64,000 nucleotides of DNA. It comes from Punica granatum. Its lineage: Eukaryota; Streptophyta; Magnoliopsida; Myrtales; Lythraceae. The DNA lies in assembly GCF_007655135.1 (NCBI RefSeq), contig NC_045132.1, positions 19,964,034-20,028,033 of the forward strand. Reading direction: 5' to 3'. Positions 10,339-22,400 of the stretch are shown here, one piece after another; the stretch's first letter is position 1; each line of letters opens with the position of its first letter. The translations under genes and the position numbers were made by a program. The notes under the pieces were generated by a model. It searched no databases and was not told where the DNA came from. It worked only from the letters and a program-made list of their open reading frames with translations.

Positions 10339-11984
10339 TTAATATGTTTATGGATGACTTAATTTTGAAGAGGAAGGTAAAAATTAATGGTAAGAATTAT
10401 AAGTACAAGAATTGGAGATCGAATTTTTTAAAGAGACAAAAAGTAATGTGATAAATTGTGTGATTGAAAGATTGAAAGGATAGAGCAAAATAAGGAGAGT
10501 TGACATGTGAGAGGTGGAGAGACGAGATAATGATATTCTCTAGATATCCTTCAACTCCTCTATTTTATTTTAAATCTTATTATATTTAAACTAAGAATAA
10601 CGAGTACTTTCAATATTTCATCAATATCCTATAAATAAGTAGCAGTTAATTACAAAATTGGATTTTCGCTTTAAATAGTATACTAAGATAAGATGTTAGA
10701 ATCTTATTAGAAACCTTTGTCACATAACCGCAACTAAACTAGCTTGCTTATCCTAAATTTGTTTGGATTGAGAGAAATAGAGGGTTAGAAAGGGGAGGGA
10801 AAATTTGTATAGAAATTTTGAGAAGACGAGAATAAACATAAGGAGAGAAAGGAGATTTTGACATTTGCTCTCTCCACCTAAAATCAAGTAAGTTCTAAAT
10901 TCATAATTTGTAAAATTTATCGTATATCTTTTACTATCTCTACTAGGTCCACATGGACCTCTCCCGTAAGAAAATGAGCAAACATTTAAGAGTGAGAGAA
11001 ATGATTTTAGTGCATTAGCACACATTTTGCTAAGTAATTAAGAGGTTCTAAATCCGATTCTTATTAGTGGGACTATTTGTGCCTTTTATTTAGTTCTTCA
11101 TTACTTTTACTAGTCCCATGACCATTTTTGTAATCAAGAAAAGAAAAATGTCTATGGGTGAAAAGTTAGTATTCATTATTTCTTCTTTGGCTAGTTCTTT
11201 CCAGATCAACCGACAGGTTAAATTCAATTCAATTCAATAGTTATTAATCATGATATTTGGAATATTAAGAAATTCAATTGAAACTAATTAAATAATGTTG
11301 TTCGGAATATCGGTTGGTCTTGACTTACCTGGTCACTGGAAAACACGAAATATATAGGACTATGAAGATAAAGCTTCACTTAGGATATTCATGATTTACA
11401 ATTTTGACCAACTATCGGCTAAAAAAATCAAAATATACAAGATCGAAATACAATATTGAATAGTATCTGATTTATAAAATTATATAATTTTCATTTGCAG
11501 TGCAGCGTTGGACTGAAAAAACAAAGTTTGGATGACTTGTAGCAACTGATGATTATAAAGCACGGAAGGAAAAGATAGCAAGTAAAGTGCATCTTCACTT
11601 CAGAATCTTCAACTTCAAAATTAAGTTTAATCCTTTCTATTGACTTGAGTTTTGGCAAATCTTATTCATTTTCTATTTGATTTCAAATTCAATACATCAG
11701 AAAAATCTTGCATTTTGATCTTCTCTTCATTTCCCCCCATTTTATCAGCAATAACTCTCCAAAAACGTAAACGTCAAAATTAAGTTATCAATTTTGGAAA
11801 ATCTTTATTCATTTTCTATTCGATTTATATGAATTTAATACTTCACAAAAAGTTGAATTTTAAACTAATTCTTCTAGAATCTCTGTGCACCTTATTGGAG
11901 ATATGAGGGTGCTGCTAATTGTTATTCTCTAAAACCATAGATCTTCGGTGCTGCCGAGCTTCTAATACTAAATCCCTCACCTTC
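10339..11984. other. AT-rich intergenic DNA with no gene seen
   Basis: I see no supported frame, RNA gene or clear element ends in this stretch up to the copia insertion. Confidence 0.5.
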
Positions 11985-11989
11985 ATGAG

Positions 11990-12226
11990 TATTACGGTTG
12001 TATCGTATCGATTATCTTCTCGATTACTCCATAATATCTCCTGTATCATGTAATTTTGTAAAGTATTCATAGTTTAGGTTAGACATTATATGTTTCCTGA
12101 CTAGGTTCCACATCCCTAGGGATTTCTTCTTTTATCTTGAGGTACATGGTCCATATATGGAACTCTTCTATGATAAATACAATTGACAGAAAGTTCATTC
12201 TGCAATCCTTAATTCCAATCTTCATA
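11990..12226 (+). repeat. 5' LTR of the copia element
   Basis: 237 bp, beginning TATTACGGTTGTATC and ending AATCTTCATA. It matches 14417-14653 along its length. Confidence 0.92.
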
Positions 12227-12238
12227 TGGTATCAGAGC
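12227..12238 (+). promoter_or_regulatory. Primer-binding site, initiator tRNA-Met type
   Basis: TGGTATCAGAGC is the standard plant LTR-element primer site complementary to the tRNA-Met 3' end. It starts on the base after the LTR. Confidence 0.95.
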
Positions 12239-12316
12239 GGGCAGTCTAGGGGCCGTGTCGAGTCTCGATCATACCCTTCTTCTCGGCAAACCGATCAACC
12301 GACTCTCTGATTGACC

Positions 12317-13320
12317 ATGTCAAAAGGCTACATCGCCAACTTCTCTTCCTCTTGGAGGTGACGTCCAAAATAATGTTGCTTTGCTTCCAGTAGCTACTGC
12401 GACGACTCTCGTTTCTACATACACCGTCACACCGTCCGATGATACAATCTTGCAGCTCACTGAATGCAAGCTGATGGAGAAAACTACCTCACTTGGTCTC
12501 GACTAATGCGAATGGCCGTCTGGGCAAAGACTAAGTTTGGCTTCATTGGTGGGACCCTAGCTGAACCTGCAGATGGCACTCCTAACAAATTTTTGTGGGT
12601 GATGGCGAATTCTCTGGTGGTCACACGGATACCAAATTCATTGGATAAAGACTTGCAGCCCAGTATAGCATGCATTGAGAATGCACAGGTTCTCTGGGAA
12701 GATTTGAGGCAACGGTTTGCTCAAGGAAACGAGATGCGTATATACAAACTCAAGAGCGAGATATATGCATCTTAACAGGAAGGAAGACCGGCGACAGATT
12801 ACTATGGATTACTCAAAGGGCTTTGGGATGAATTAGATAATCTCTTGGAGTCCATAACTTGTTCTTGTGCTTGCACCTGTGGAGCGGCTGCTAATCGACC
12901 GAGGCAGAGAGAACGGGAGAAAGCCCACCAATTTCTCATGGGATTGAATCCCGAATTTCCAACAGTTCGTTCAAACATATTCAATATAGATCATTTCCCT
13001 AATCTTAACTGTGTCTATTTGATGGTTTGTTAGGACGAGCGACAAAGAATTGTAGCTCGATCTCAAGAACCGCAAGGACCAGAGGTTGCAGCTTTCGTAG
13101 CAAAAGCACCGACTGAGAGCAAACCGATAGTCCAGGAGGTGTCTGGCCTCACTGTGACTATCGCAATCGAGTTGGGCATACAAGGAGCACCTGCTACAAG
13201 CTCAATGGGCGCCTGACAACCTTGGATGCGCAACGAAATTCTAGAGGCTGGGAGTAGAGTGGTCCTGGGGGCAGGGACAATCAGCCCAAGACTGTAAGTT
13301 TGAAGGGTTCGAAAGGAACA
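12317..13320 (+). pseudogene. Copia gag remnant with a damaged zinc knuckle
   Basis: Gag forms the particle that packages element RNA. A likely start ATG is at 12317, with frameshifts soon after. The best stretch (12464-12775) carries the copia gag core, with ENYLTWSRLMRMAV and then GFIGGT and VLWEDLRQRF. It ends in a stop and resumes in another frame (QFLMGLNPEF). Near 13153-13200 a knuckle of CCHC type is visible as CDYRNRVGHTRSTC; the second Cys position is Arg. Multiple stops and frame changes make it non-functional. Confidence 0.85.
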
Positions 13321-13499
13321 TATGGAAAGAAGCATAATGGTACCTATGGAAAGAGACGCAAGTAGCTCCAAGCAAGCTAATGCAACACGGACATTGAGTC
13401 AAGCGTACTCGACACTACCCTTCTCTGAAGGGCAAATTCAACGCCTCATTTCCTTGGCTGGACCTGATAAAGAAGCTGAAACACAGATCGGTAACCGTT

Positions 13500-13600
13500 T
13501 TGATTTCATTCCCTGCAATGAAACATGGATTATTGATACCGGGGCTTCGAGATACAGGACTGGTTGCTCTCATTTTTTATTTAATTCATTGCCTTTATGA
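13500..13600 (+). pseudogene. Copia protease active-site remnant
   Basis: ETWIIDTGASRYRTG contains the Asp-Thr-Gly-Ala active site of a retropepsin. The frame ends at about 13600. What follows up to 13800 has no clear integrase, so the deletion starts soon after the protease. Confidence 0.85.
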
Positions 13601-13814
13601 GGTGACTCGCCGGTTTTCATTCCCAATGGGAAATCTCTTCAAGCTACACATATTGGCAGTGCATACCTTGGTGGAAATTTTGTGCTATCCAAATTTTTGC
13701 TGGTCCTGGATTTTGATTGTAACCTAATATCCGAATTGTGATTGTTACATGACTTGTCGGGCGCCTTCTCAATCTCAGCATCACGAGACTGGGACTCACT
13801 CACTCTGTTAAGAT

Positions 13815-14407
13815 TCTATCATAGTTTATACAGGCGCCTCACCAAGATCACCGAGATGCAGCCATTCGTGTGCTTTGTTATCTCAAGCAGTCGCCTGAAC
13901 AAGAAATTTTTATTCATTTGCAATAATTGGAGCTTACTACTTTCTATGATTCTGATTGGGCTAGTTGCCCATTGATCCGGCATTCCATCATTGGCTACTT
14001 TATAACTATCGAGGATAGTCCCATCTCATGGAAGACGAAGAAGCAAACTACTGTTTCTTGTTCTTCTGTTGAAGCCAAGTATAGGGCTATGGCTGCTACG
14101 GTTAGTGAGATTATCTAGTTATGTAGCTCATTGTCCTCCCTCGACTTCTTTTTATCTCGACCCACTCAATTGTATTGTGATAATCAAGCAGCACTTCATA
14201 TTGTTGCAAATTTGGTCTTTCAAGAGCGCACAAAACATATTGAGATCGACTGTCATTTTATTCATGATCATATTAAAAGATGTCGTAGCTACTGCACATG
14301 TCTCCACGAAATATCAGTTGGCGGATCTTTTCACTAAGGCATTGGGACGAGATCGATTTCGATTTTTCTCAGCAAGTTGGGCGTTCAGAACCCCCACGCA
14401 TCAACTT
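13815..14407 (+). pseudogene. Copia RNase H C-terminal remnant
   Basis: This is the end of the copia pol polyprotein, spread over at least two frames. Visible pieces are FYDSDWASCP (first RNase H Asp), SWKTKKQTTVSCSSVEAKYR (catalytic Glu region), [12 protein letters not shown] (second Asp) and [12 protein letters not shown] near the end. Family members place these after the reverse transcriptase. No intact YVDD motif or integrase core was seen upstream. Confidence 0.9.
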
Positions 14408-14416
14408 GAGGGGGAG
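14408..14416 (+). promoter_or_regulatory. Polypurine tract of the copia element
   Basis: GAGGGGGAG lies directly before the 3' LTR and would prime plus-strand DNA synthesis. Confidence 0.9.
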
Positions 14417-14653
14417 TATTACGGTTGTATCATATTGAGTATCTTCTCGATTACACTAGAATATCTCTTGTATCATATAATTTTGTAGAGTATTCATAGT
14501 TTAGGTTAGACGTTATTTATTTCTTGAGTAGGTTCCACATTCCTAGGGATTTCTTCTTTTATCATGATGTACATGGTCCATATATGGAGGTCTTCTCTGA
14601 TGAATACAATTGACAGAAAGTTCATTCGGCAATCCTTAATTCGAATCTTCATA
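14417..14653 (+). repeat. 3' LTR of the copia element
   Basis: 237 bp, the partner of 11990-12226, followed by the TSD copy ATGAG. Confidence 0.92.
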
Positions 14654-14658
14654 ATGAG

Positions 14659-15743
14659 AAAATATTTAGCTAGTGACTATTACTCACCAATTGTCACATG
14701 TAATACGTACTCATTTAAAAATAAATAAAGCTCAGTCTATAGCAGCACATACAACTATCCATCAAAATTTTTATGTCAACAAGAAACTTTAACAGAGGCT
14801 CAAACTCAAGTGATATGACTTTTGACGTTATTACACACAATTAGCCTGGTTATTGAATCCATGGGTGGTATGGATTTCATAATGAAATTTTTATAAGAAA
14901 TTATATATGAAAATAACAACTATTATGCATTTACTGTTTATATTCCTGTACAATATTTTTTAATACCAGAAACATCTTAACACGGTAATTTCAAACCTAT
15001 GATAGATAGATAGACAGATGGATATAGTTTACGAATAAAGGATTCATATTATTTATTCATACAATTCATTCCAATTATCAATTTAATTTTTAAGAAAATA
15101 TTTTCAAAATTTTAAAATTTCAAAATTCTTAATTTTGTTTGATGTAATAATAGTAGTAGTACTACTACTACTACTAATGATGATGATGATGATAGAGCTC
15201 ATAAAGCTTTAAAATTCAGTGTCCGCTTGTGCTTTATTTTTACTCAAATTCCATATATTAGGTTTCATGAATTTGAATAAGTGAGGTTATAATTGAGATT
15301 TAAATGATTAGTTATAATTCTTAATTGAATAATGTATTTAATAACTCCTAATTTTCTTAAAATAATGAATATTTATTTACTATTGAAATAACAAGAAATA
15401 ATTGGAATCTTCTTTAGTACTTCTTTGAATATTTTCTTTATATTCATATATTATTAGTAATTAAAATAATATATATATAAGTATATTAATATATGAATAA
15501 ATGAAATATTTACAATTTTACCCCATTTATTATTAGTGATTGAATCTTCTATAGTACTTCTTTGTATGTTGCATGTTTAGATGTTGAATACTTCAATGAT
15601 AAATCTATTTAAAAGTTTTCGAAGTAAGAATTTGCAAGACAGATTTTTAGCAAGAAGAATTTATGACAATAGATGATCTACTCTTTTTTTACAAATTATA
15701 TATAAAGTTGTATCGCACATAATAAATGGGGTTAGAAATGTAA
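14659..15743. other. AT-rich intergenic DNA with a trinucleotide tract
   Basis: No gene was seen. A compound TAG/TAC/TGA triplet tract lies at 15150-15195. The part from about 15400 onward is one copy of a local duplication, listed separately. Confidence 0.6.
15397..15700. repeat. AT-rich local duplication, copy A
   Basis: Blocks shared with copy B (16430-17000) include ATTGAATCTTCTATAGTACT, GTAAGAATTTGCAAG and AATAGATGATCT. The blocks are in a different order in the two copies, which suggests two rearranged copies of one old element. Confidence 0.65.
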
Positions 15744-15752
15744 TTTTATATA

Positions 15753-16128
15753 GGGGTATTTACCTAAAATGGCCCATGGTTTGCCCATTTTTTCAAATCT
15801 ATCATATGCTTTTTTTTTGTCAAATCTATCCCATGGTTTACTTTTTGCATCAAATCTATCACGACGTTATCTTTTCCGTCGACATCTAACGGCCGTGCTG
15901 ACGTGAAGCCTACGTGGCAAGTGTGGCCCACTATCTCTCCACGTGCCACGTCAGCACGGCCGTTAGATGTCAACGAAAAAGATAACGCCGGAATATATTT
16001 GATGCAAAAACTAAACCATGGGATAGATTTGATGCAAAAAGTAAACCATAGGATAGATTTGACAAAAAAATCATATGATAGATTTGACAAAACGGACAAA
16101 CCATGAGTCATTTTAGGTAAAAAACCCC
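15753..16128. mobile_element. Mutator-like MITE, 376 bp
   Basis: A long foldback starting GGGGTATTTACCTAAAATG and ending CATTTTAGGTAAAAAACCCC. It is flanked by a perfect 9-bp TSD TTTTATATA (15744-15752 and 16129-16137). The arms continue inward, with GACATCTAACGGCCGTGCTG pairing with CAGCACGGCCGTTAGATGTC around a central CCACGTGCCACGT. Open frames across it are mirror images of the foldback. Confidence 0.88.
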
Positions 16129-16429
16129 TTTTATATATAATATAAGATCATAAAGGTAAATGTCTAAATAAACAATTGTAAATGTATATACAATTAGGAT
16201 TAAATTAATAATTACATACAAATCATCAAATAATTAATAATTTCATTATATAAGCACATTCTAGATTTCAGAAAATGTAATCTCAAATTTATTAAAAAGT
16301 ATAATTTCTTAAAATAACATATCTATAAAAAAAACTTTTCTACATAATTAGTACCTGATAGAAGAATCTACTAATATGCAACAAGCAGGTTTAGAAATTG
16401 AATACTTTTGAAATAGTAAAAGATAAATA

Positions 16430-17004
16430 TATATCTTTATAAGTTTTTAAAAGTAAGAATTTGCAAGAAGAATTTATGATAATAGATGATCTGCACTTTT
16501 TTTTACAAAATACATGGAAGTCCTTTATTTCAATTTTTAGAATTTGATATTTAATAAAATGTAGTATGTTTTCTAAGTAATACCATTTTTATCCATATTT
16601 AGTACTATAAATCTTTTTCAATTATCCTTAATTGTTATTATATGCACTAATATTTGAACGGTTTCCTCAATTTAAAAATATATATAACTTAATGAGCATC
16701 TCATTTATGATGTCAATTATTTTAAAAATCTATCTAAAAATAACCACTTTAACAAATAATCCGTGTATCGCATGGACAAAAAAGCTAGTAACTATTTCAA
16801 AGTCTATGTCTTTGAATATTTTCTTTGTATTCACATATTATTAATAATTAAAATAATAACAATAATTATTTATATCCATATAGCATGTTAATATATAAAT
16901 AAGTAAAATATTTACTATTTTACCCCATTTATTATTATTGATTGAATCTTCTATAGTACTTCTTTGTATATTTTCATTTATGTATTATTATTATTATTAT
17001 TATC
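16430..17004. repeat. AT-rich local duplication, copy B, ending in a TTA microsatellite
   Basis: Sequence related to 15397-15700 is found at 16430-16510 and 16805-16985, interrupted by the segment that ends in the Helitron-like terminus at 16788. A (TTA) run occupies 16984-17004. Confidence 0.6.
16755..16788 (+). mobile_element. Helitron-type 3' terminus
   Basis: CCGTGTATCGCATGG can fold as a short imperfect hairpin. It is followed a few bases later by CTAG (16785-16788) and then T. Plant Helitrons end in a hairpin plus CTRR and insert between A and T. The 5' TC end was not located, so the length is unknown. Confidence 0.45.
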
Positions 17005-17214
17005 AATCACTATAATAATAACTATTTAATGGTCCATATGACATAGTGACGACCACCACACCAAGATTGAGAACCCGATTGGGGATCTCCATCTTGTCCA
17101 AATTCAGGTAAAATAATTTCTCTTATTTTTATTTTTACTGATTTTTTAAAGAAGAAATTAATAACATGGCATGCCACGTTATCATTTTGACCGGAAAAAT
17201 GATCCCAATGGACA

Positions 17215-17640
17215 CACTACAACAAAAAGGGCTTAGGGCAACTTTTTTGGGGCGATCCATAGAAAATGTTGCCAAAAGTTCGACGAGGTGGGGTTTGAGG
17301 CTACCCATAAGTAAATGTCGCCTAAAACGTGCTTTAGACGATCCAAAAATAAACTTCGGTCACAATAGTCACGAAAAGATGGGTTTGGGATGACCTATAG
17401 ATAAATGTCGCCTACAGCACCCTTTAGATGACTCATAGCGTAACGTTGGCCCCAATAGTCCGAAAAGATCAGCCTATGCCGACGTTTGTGGAAACATCGC
17501 AACAGGGTTATCCTGAGATGATGTTTCTGTGGGTCGTCAAAAGCCAATTATTTCAAATTTTTTTATCGAGCCTATTGTCAACAACATGTCAGTTTTTTCA
17601 CAGATGGTAATTCATTATATGTCGAGCTAGAATTGGAAAA
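17215..17640 (+). mobile_element. CACTA (En/Spm) left end, element otherwise truncated
   Basis: CACTACAACAAAAAGGGCTT is a CACTA-type terminus. It is followed by degenerate subterminal repeats of the kind AAATGTCGCCTA and GG(T/C)GATCC/GATGACC(T/C)ATAG (17250-17450), which in this superfamily bind transposase. No inverted partner (…TTGTAGTG) was found downstream in the window, so the element is truncated or its other end is beyond recognition. Confidence 0.65.
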
Positions 17641-19143
17641 TTGCTAGATTACATATTAGTTTGATATCGCAAAAAAAAAAAAACATATACATTCTTCCTA
17701 TGAGTTTTCAAAGTGGGGGAGAAGGAGAGAAAGTGCTGACTGGTAATTTCATTAATCTATCAATCGAGTGTTTAAATAAACTAGATTCCCAGCCGTCTAG
17801 TTTAAGCTCGACATATAATGCTTAAAGTAACATAATTAATTTAGTATTTATTTCATTAAACACTTCAAATTTCAGAACTTGATTGCAACACTGGATTTTA
17901 AATTGAAACAAACACTGCCCAAGCCTTGTTTAATACCACTTGTTGGCACTATGGATTATAGAGGCAATAGTACATTAGTCAGGGAAGCTTTGGTCGGCAA
18001 AGGTCATTCATTAGGAGTAAAATTTAACCTTTCTACATTACCTTTCGGGAAAGAAAATATCATATGGCACAATTTTTGAGCTAAAATTTGGCATTGCTCT
18101 TAAAAATTGCTTAGAAATGTACGCTTGATATCCGATATCAACTTAGGCACAAAAGAAATCACCTTAAATTACTTTTTTTTTTGTTATAAAGGAGAGTGAT
18201 GAGTCCGTCTAATGAAATAAAAATCATAATAGCTAAATAAAGGGATATGTCTCCTCCCATTAAGAGCATCAGACCTAGAACCCCTTAAACGAAGGCATGC
18301 ACTATTGCGCTACATTATTTTTGATACCTTAATTAAATTTTTTCGGTTATAAAGGAGGTACAATATCTAGTATAATGAAAGAAAAATTCTAAATAAATAA
18401 GAGGCACACGTAATTCCAATGGATATCCTAAATAACTAATCTTTGTTTACATAGACCAGTTTAGCACAAATATCTAGCTTCTTCAAATGAGTCAGTCAAA
18501 TTTGGCGCAACTTCTAAAAATTGCCTAAAGTGCACAAACTTTCATTTTTCCCGTAAAAAATTGACGGTTTTGCTGATGTGGTGTGCAAATATTGGGACCA
18601 ATCGACTGCCACGTGTGTTCCATTTGCCAAATAGGCAAGCTACCTTAGCGAAACCATCAATTTTCTAACAAAAAAACCCTAAATAAAAACTTAGAACTCT
18701 AATTTCTAAAAATTATGCTCATTATTTTTTGTCTCAAAAAAAGTTTCGGTGACATAATTTTTATTTTGTGCTTTCTCCTTTCGCAATTTCATTTTACTTT
18801 TCTTTGTTTCAATCAAAATGTTCCTCTGCATTTATCATTAGGGAGCATCTATGGGGTTGGGAGGAAATCGAGCGTGCCCCTACCCGGCTACCCCGTCTTT
18901 TCCAGAGGGCCAAATAGTACGGTAGCTTCCAGCGCCATGTATATTCCCCTATCATTCCGGAAAAACAAAAGCTACATTCCGAGCTATTATATGACATGAT
19001 CCTGATTGATTGACAAGGCCCATATATGTCAATTAAACAAATATGAGATTTTCCTTTTTTCTGCCTTGATCATAACCATCGACCCACATTCATCGATGCA
19101 CCAAAGAGGAATACAGATGTTCCCGGAGGAATTCTATCTTATA
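17641..19143. other. AT-rich non-coding DNA with a small inverted repeat
   Basis: No gene was seen. An 18-bp imperfect inverted repeat (AAAATTGACGGTTTTGCT at 18557 and AGCGAAACCATCAATTTT at 18647) encloses about 72 bases with a CCACGTGT box, which is MITE-like. A related pair, ATTTGGCATTGCTCTTAAAA (18078) and ATTTGGCGCAACTTCTAAAA (18500), suggests another decayed repeat. Confidence 0.45.
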
Positions 19144-19446
19144 TCAACTGATGGGCATGTACAATGATTATTATTCCAAACATTTGGTTAGACTGAACGC
19201 GTAAACACCGACGTTCATTCACCGACACAAATTCAATAACAAGACATCCTTTTCATTATTGGACCACAACAAGGAAAGGAAAGAACATATAGCCATTACC
19301 TAATATGATTGAACGCATACAGCGCTCACCAATTCAAAATCATGTAGATTCTTCGGCTTTCAATGCTTTATAAAGTTTCAACTGATGGACGCGTGCAATG
19401 ATTATTATTTCGAACATTGAAGATCATCCACTGAGACAAATTCAAT
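19144..19446. repeat. Tandemly repeated target DNA of the giant insertion
   Basis: A unit of about 235 bp begins TCAACTGATGGGCATG at 19144 and begins again as TCAACTGATGGACGCG at 19379. Unit 2 is interrupted at its AATTCAAT by the 32-kb insertion and resumes at 51449 with TCAATAACAAGACATC and then CTCACCAATTCAAAATCA. The order of motifs matches unit 1. Confidence 0.8.
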
Positions 19447-22400
19447 TGTGCAGACCCGAATTTCGTCTCGTCGGGACCCGCATGCGTGCGAAATCGTATA
19501 GTTTGGGAGTGTCCACCTTCCCGTGGAGACGCGTAACGGACACACGTGATAAGGGGTCGCCACTGCCTGTTTAAGACCCAAGGATCGAGGGCCGGTGAGT
19601 TACCCGGATCAAAGGGTAAGGGATACACCTAATTTACTAAGGCACATGGTCTTGCGGAACCCGAGGTCTCGAATTCGGGGGGTTTTGTTACGTGCGGGCC
19701 TATATCCCACACGCCCTATCGGTACTCTAATATGTTTAGGGTCTGCTCTTTTTATTTATTTACCGCATGAATTAGGTTACGCTCACCTCGCCCGTTTTGA
19801 CATCGTAATTTCGAAGAACCGATAGTTTCGAGCTAAAACCCGAGAGGAAAGTAGGCCCATGCTTTGAAGATTCGGTCCACTATCCTAGCTACGGTTCACC
19901 TAACCATGATGATCGGTTTCCCGCACGAACCGAAACTGCGATGCAATGGCTTACTCGTCTCAGGGGAAATAGGCCGATTCGGGCGATTCTATCTCTCAAA
20001 CCGTTCACTTGTCGATCGGGATTCTTATAATGAATGAATAAATATACAAACAAGATATCCTTACACTGTTCTCTCAAACAATAAAAATTACAAATTACAA
20101 CGACTGAATTCTGGTCAGTTCACGTTCGGCCAATATTCCTCTCATGCTCACCGTGTGGTTTGAACGACCAAACCCGAAACTAAAGCAATGCGGGCTCAAG
20201 AGACCCAGAGATCGGGTCCGACGGACCATATAGATTTCAAGAGGACATAATGGTCCTTGAGAAAACCGTGGGACCAGTCGAGCTCCCGAGTGATTGTCTA
20301 ACCTCATTTCACGTGTCTTAACCTGAGTCATCCTCCCCATGGATACTAAACAGGTCGAGACAACGACTCAAGGCGAGACCCCATATTGCACTCAGGTCGC
20401 ACGCGCTCGATGTGTATGGGGCGTTGGACACCGTGATCGATGGTTTAGGGCGTTGAACCCCATGCAAGACGTATCCTATGGGTTTGGGCTTGAACAACGA
20501 TAAAACAGACAAAAATAGACAAAATAGATACAATCAAGCAAGTTATATATTAAACGCTGTGTTTACGTGATTAACCAATTATGAACCGAAATTGCTTGAC
20601 ACACAATTTCCTAACCTAAATAGACAAGAGAACATTCTTGCATGAGGTGCTAATTTGGCTAAAAATGTATGGGTTTATTTTGAATTGTTCTGTCATGGTG
20701 AAAATACGACTTTAACAGATAATGATAGAGAAATATTTTCACTTAGAAACCCAAAATCTATCCCTTTTTGCCTAATTGTCCGTGTTTGATTATGCTAAGT
20801 GCATGATTAGTCAAACTTCATGTTTTACTGACAAATAAACCCGTTCTAAGTGTCCAGTGCTGTGCTAGGATAACATAAACACTTCAGTTGGGTAAAGTGG
20901 GCAATGCAGATGAACATGCGCCTACAAGAGCTGCCCGTCTACCCCTTTAACCTAGAGTGTTTCAGCTACCTTAACCCTAGGGTTATTGGTAAGTTAAGAA
21001 CAAATGATGTTGCCCTTGTGTTGAAAAATGATTTTGAAAAAAAAAAAAGATGAGATTACGCAATGCCGGCCACCTCAGCCTGTAGCCGGTGTTGACCGAT
21101 CCACTGGGTCCTCCAAGGTTATGTGGGAACCTCGAGAGAATCAAAGAACCAGTCAATCTACCCAGAGGTGATCTGAAAAAGACTCCCGCGCCACGACCTG
21201 AACTGTCTGAAATCAAGCGAATATCCAAGTCAAGGTATACAAGTCTTTCTCAGATGTCCATGCTACAATGGACCACGCTCCTCAATATTTTGCAAAGTTT
21301 GAGTTTGAAAAATGTAAGATCACCCGTTTTTAACCAATTGACGCGGTTACCGGTTTTTGACTAATTCATGCATTTTGCTTAAAATTGATTGATTTACTTA
21401 GCCAAGTTACGAGTGTCTTTCCCCGTGCGTGAAATTCTTTCAGTGATTATTGCCCTATGCCTTGAATACTACAGGTTTATGAATCGATTTGTGACACAAA
21501 GACCAAAACGGGCCCCTTGAAGGCCATGAACGCTCGGTCGATAGTGGCCGATACGCCCTGGGACCCTCGTGGGCCCGAGATAGTCACCGATTCCCAAATC
21601 CATGCACATTACTTAAAATTAATGCCTTTAATGTGCAATTTATCCTCCGATTAACGCCAAATGGAAAATACGATTGCATACAATCGAGAACTGACTTTAA
21701 ACTAGACAAGGAGGCCATGCTTGACTCGAGGTGGGCCAAGAGACACTCAGCCACCATCTCTTGGAGATAGTCGTGAGACCCTTGAGCCCGAATCAAGTCT
21801 TGCATGGTCTCCTAGCCCCGTTTTTTGCCCTTTCTCGCATGCTCACACATCAAGCACTATAATAACACGTATTTTACAAAGCCGGTGTCACCATGATCTT
21901 ACGAACACAAACAAGCATGTAAGCATGCATAAAACACGATATTTAACGGAATCGATAAAAGGGCACTGACTCATGATATGGAAAAAAACACAAAAACACG
22001 GGAACCGACTAATATCGAAGAGGAGGCCATTTTGGGTCCAAGGGGGTCATGAAGGTACTCCCGAGCCTTGGGGGTCTCCTTTACCCTGAATTTAATCTTT
22101 TCTCGTCATACGAACATGTAAAGTAATGTTAATAAAAACATACACTAATTAACGACGTATTAATCGAAAACATGCTTAATATCAGTCAAGAACCGCCTTA
22201 TTGCCCCCACAAAGCCTAGAGAACTAAAAAACCTAGCCTCTCTAAGTCGGAATAGTGTTATACCTAGCCTTCGGAAGAAGGAAAAAGCCGTTGGAAGTCG
22301 GGACAGACTGGGCGAGACGAATACCTGATCGGGTCTAGACAGACTTGACTGGCAGGATTAGCCCCCAGAAGGACACTCAACTAGAGCTGATTGTTTAGGC

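Larger units (their letters stand above)
11990..14653 (+). mobile_element. Ty1/copia LTR retrotransposon, internally deleted
   Basis: Both LTRs are 237 bp and sit between perfect 5-bp duplications ATGAG (11985-11989 and 14654-14658). A tRNA-Met-type primer site follows the 5' LTR directly and a polypurine tract precedes the 3' LTR directly, which fixes the LTR ends as TATTACGG...CTTCATA. These are TA...TA ends, not TG...CA. The 2.2-kb interior keeps parts of gag, the protease and the C-terminal RNase H. Integrase and most of the reverse transcriptase are gone. By eye the LTRs differ at roughly one base in eight, so the insertion is old. Confidence 0.93.

Noticed and set aside
15764..16111. 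Opposed frames of 115 and 67 codons
   Set aside because: They are mirror images produced by the foldback of the 376-bp MITE.
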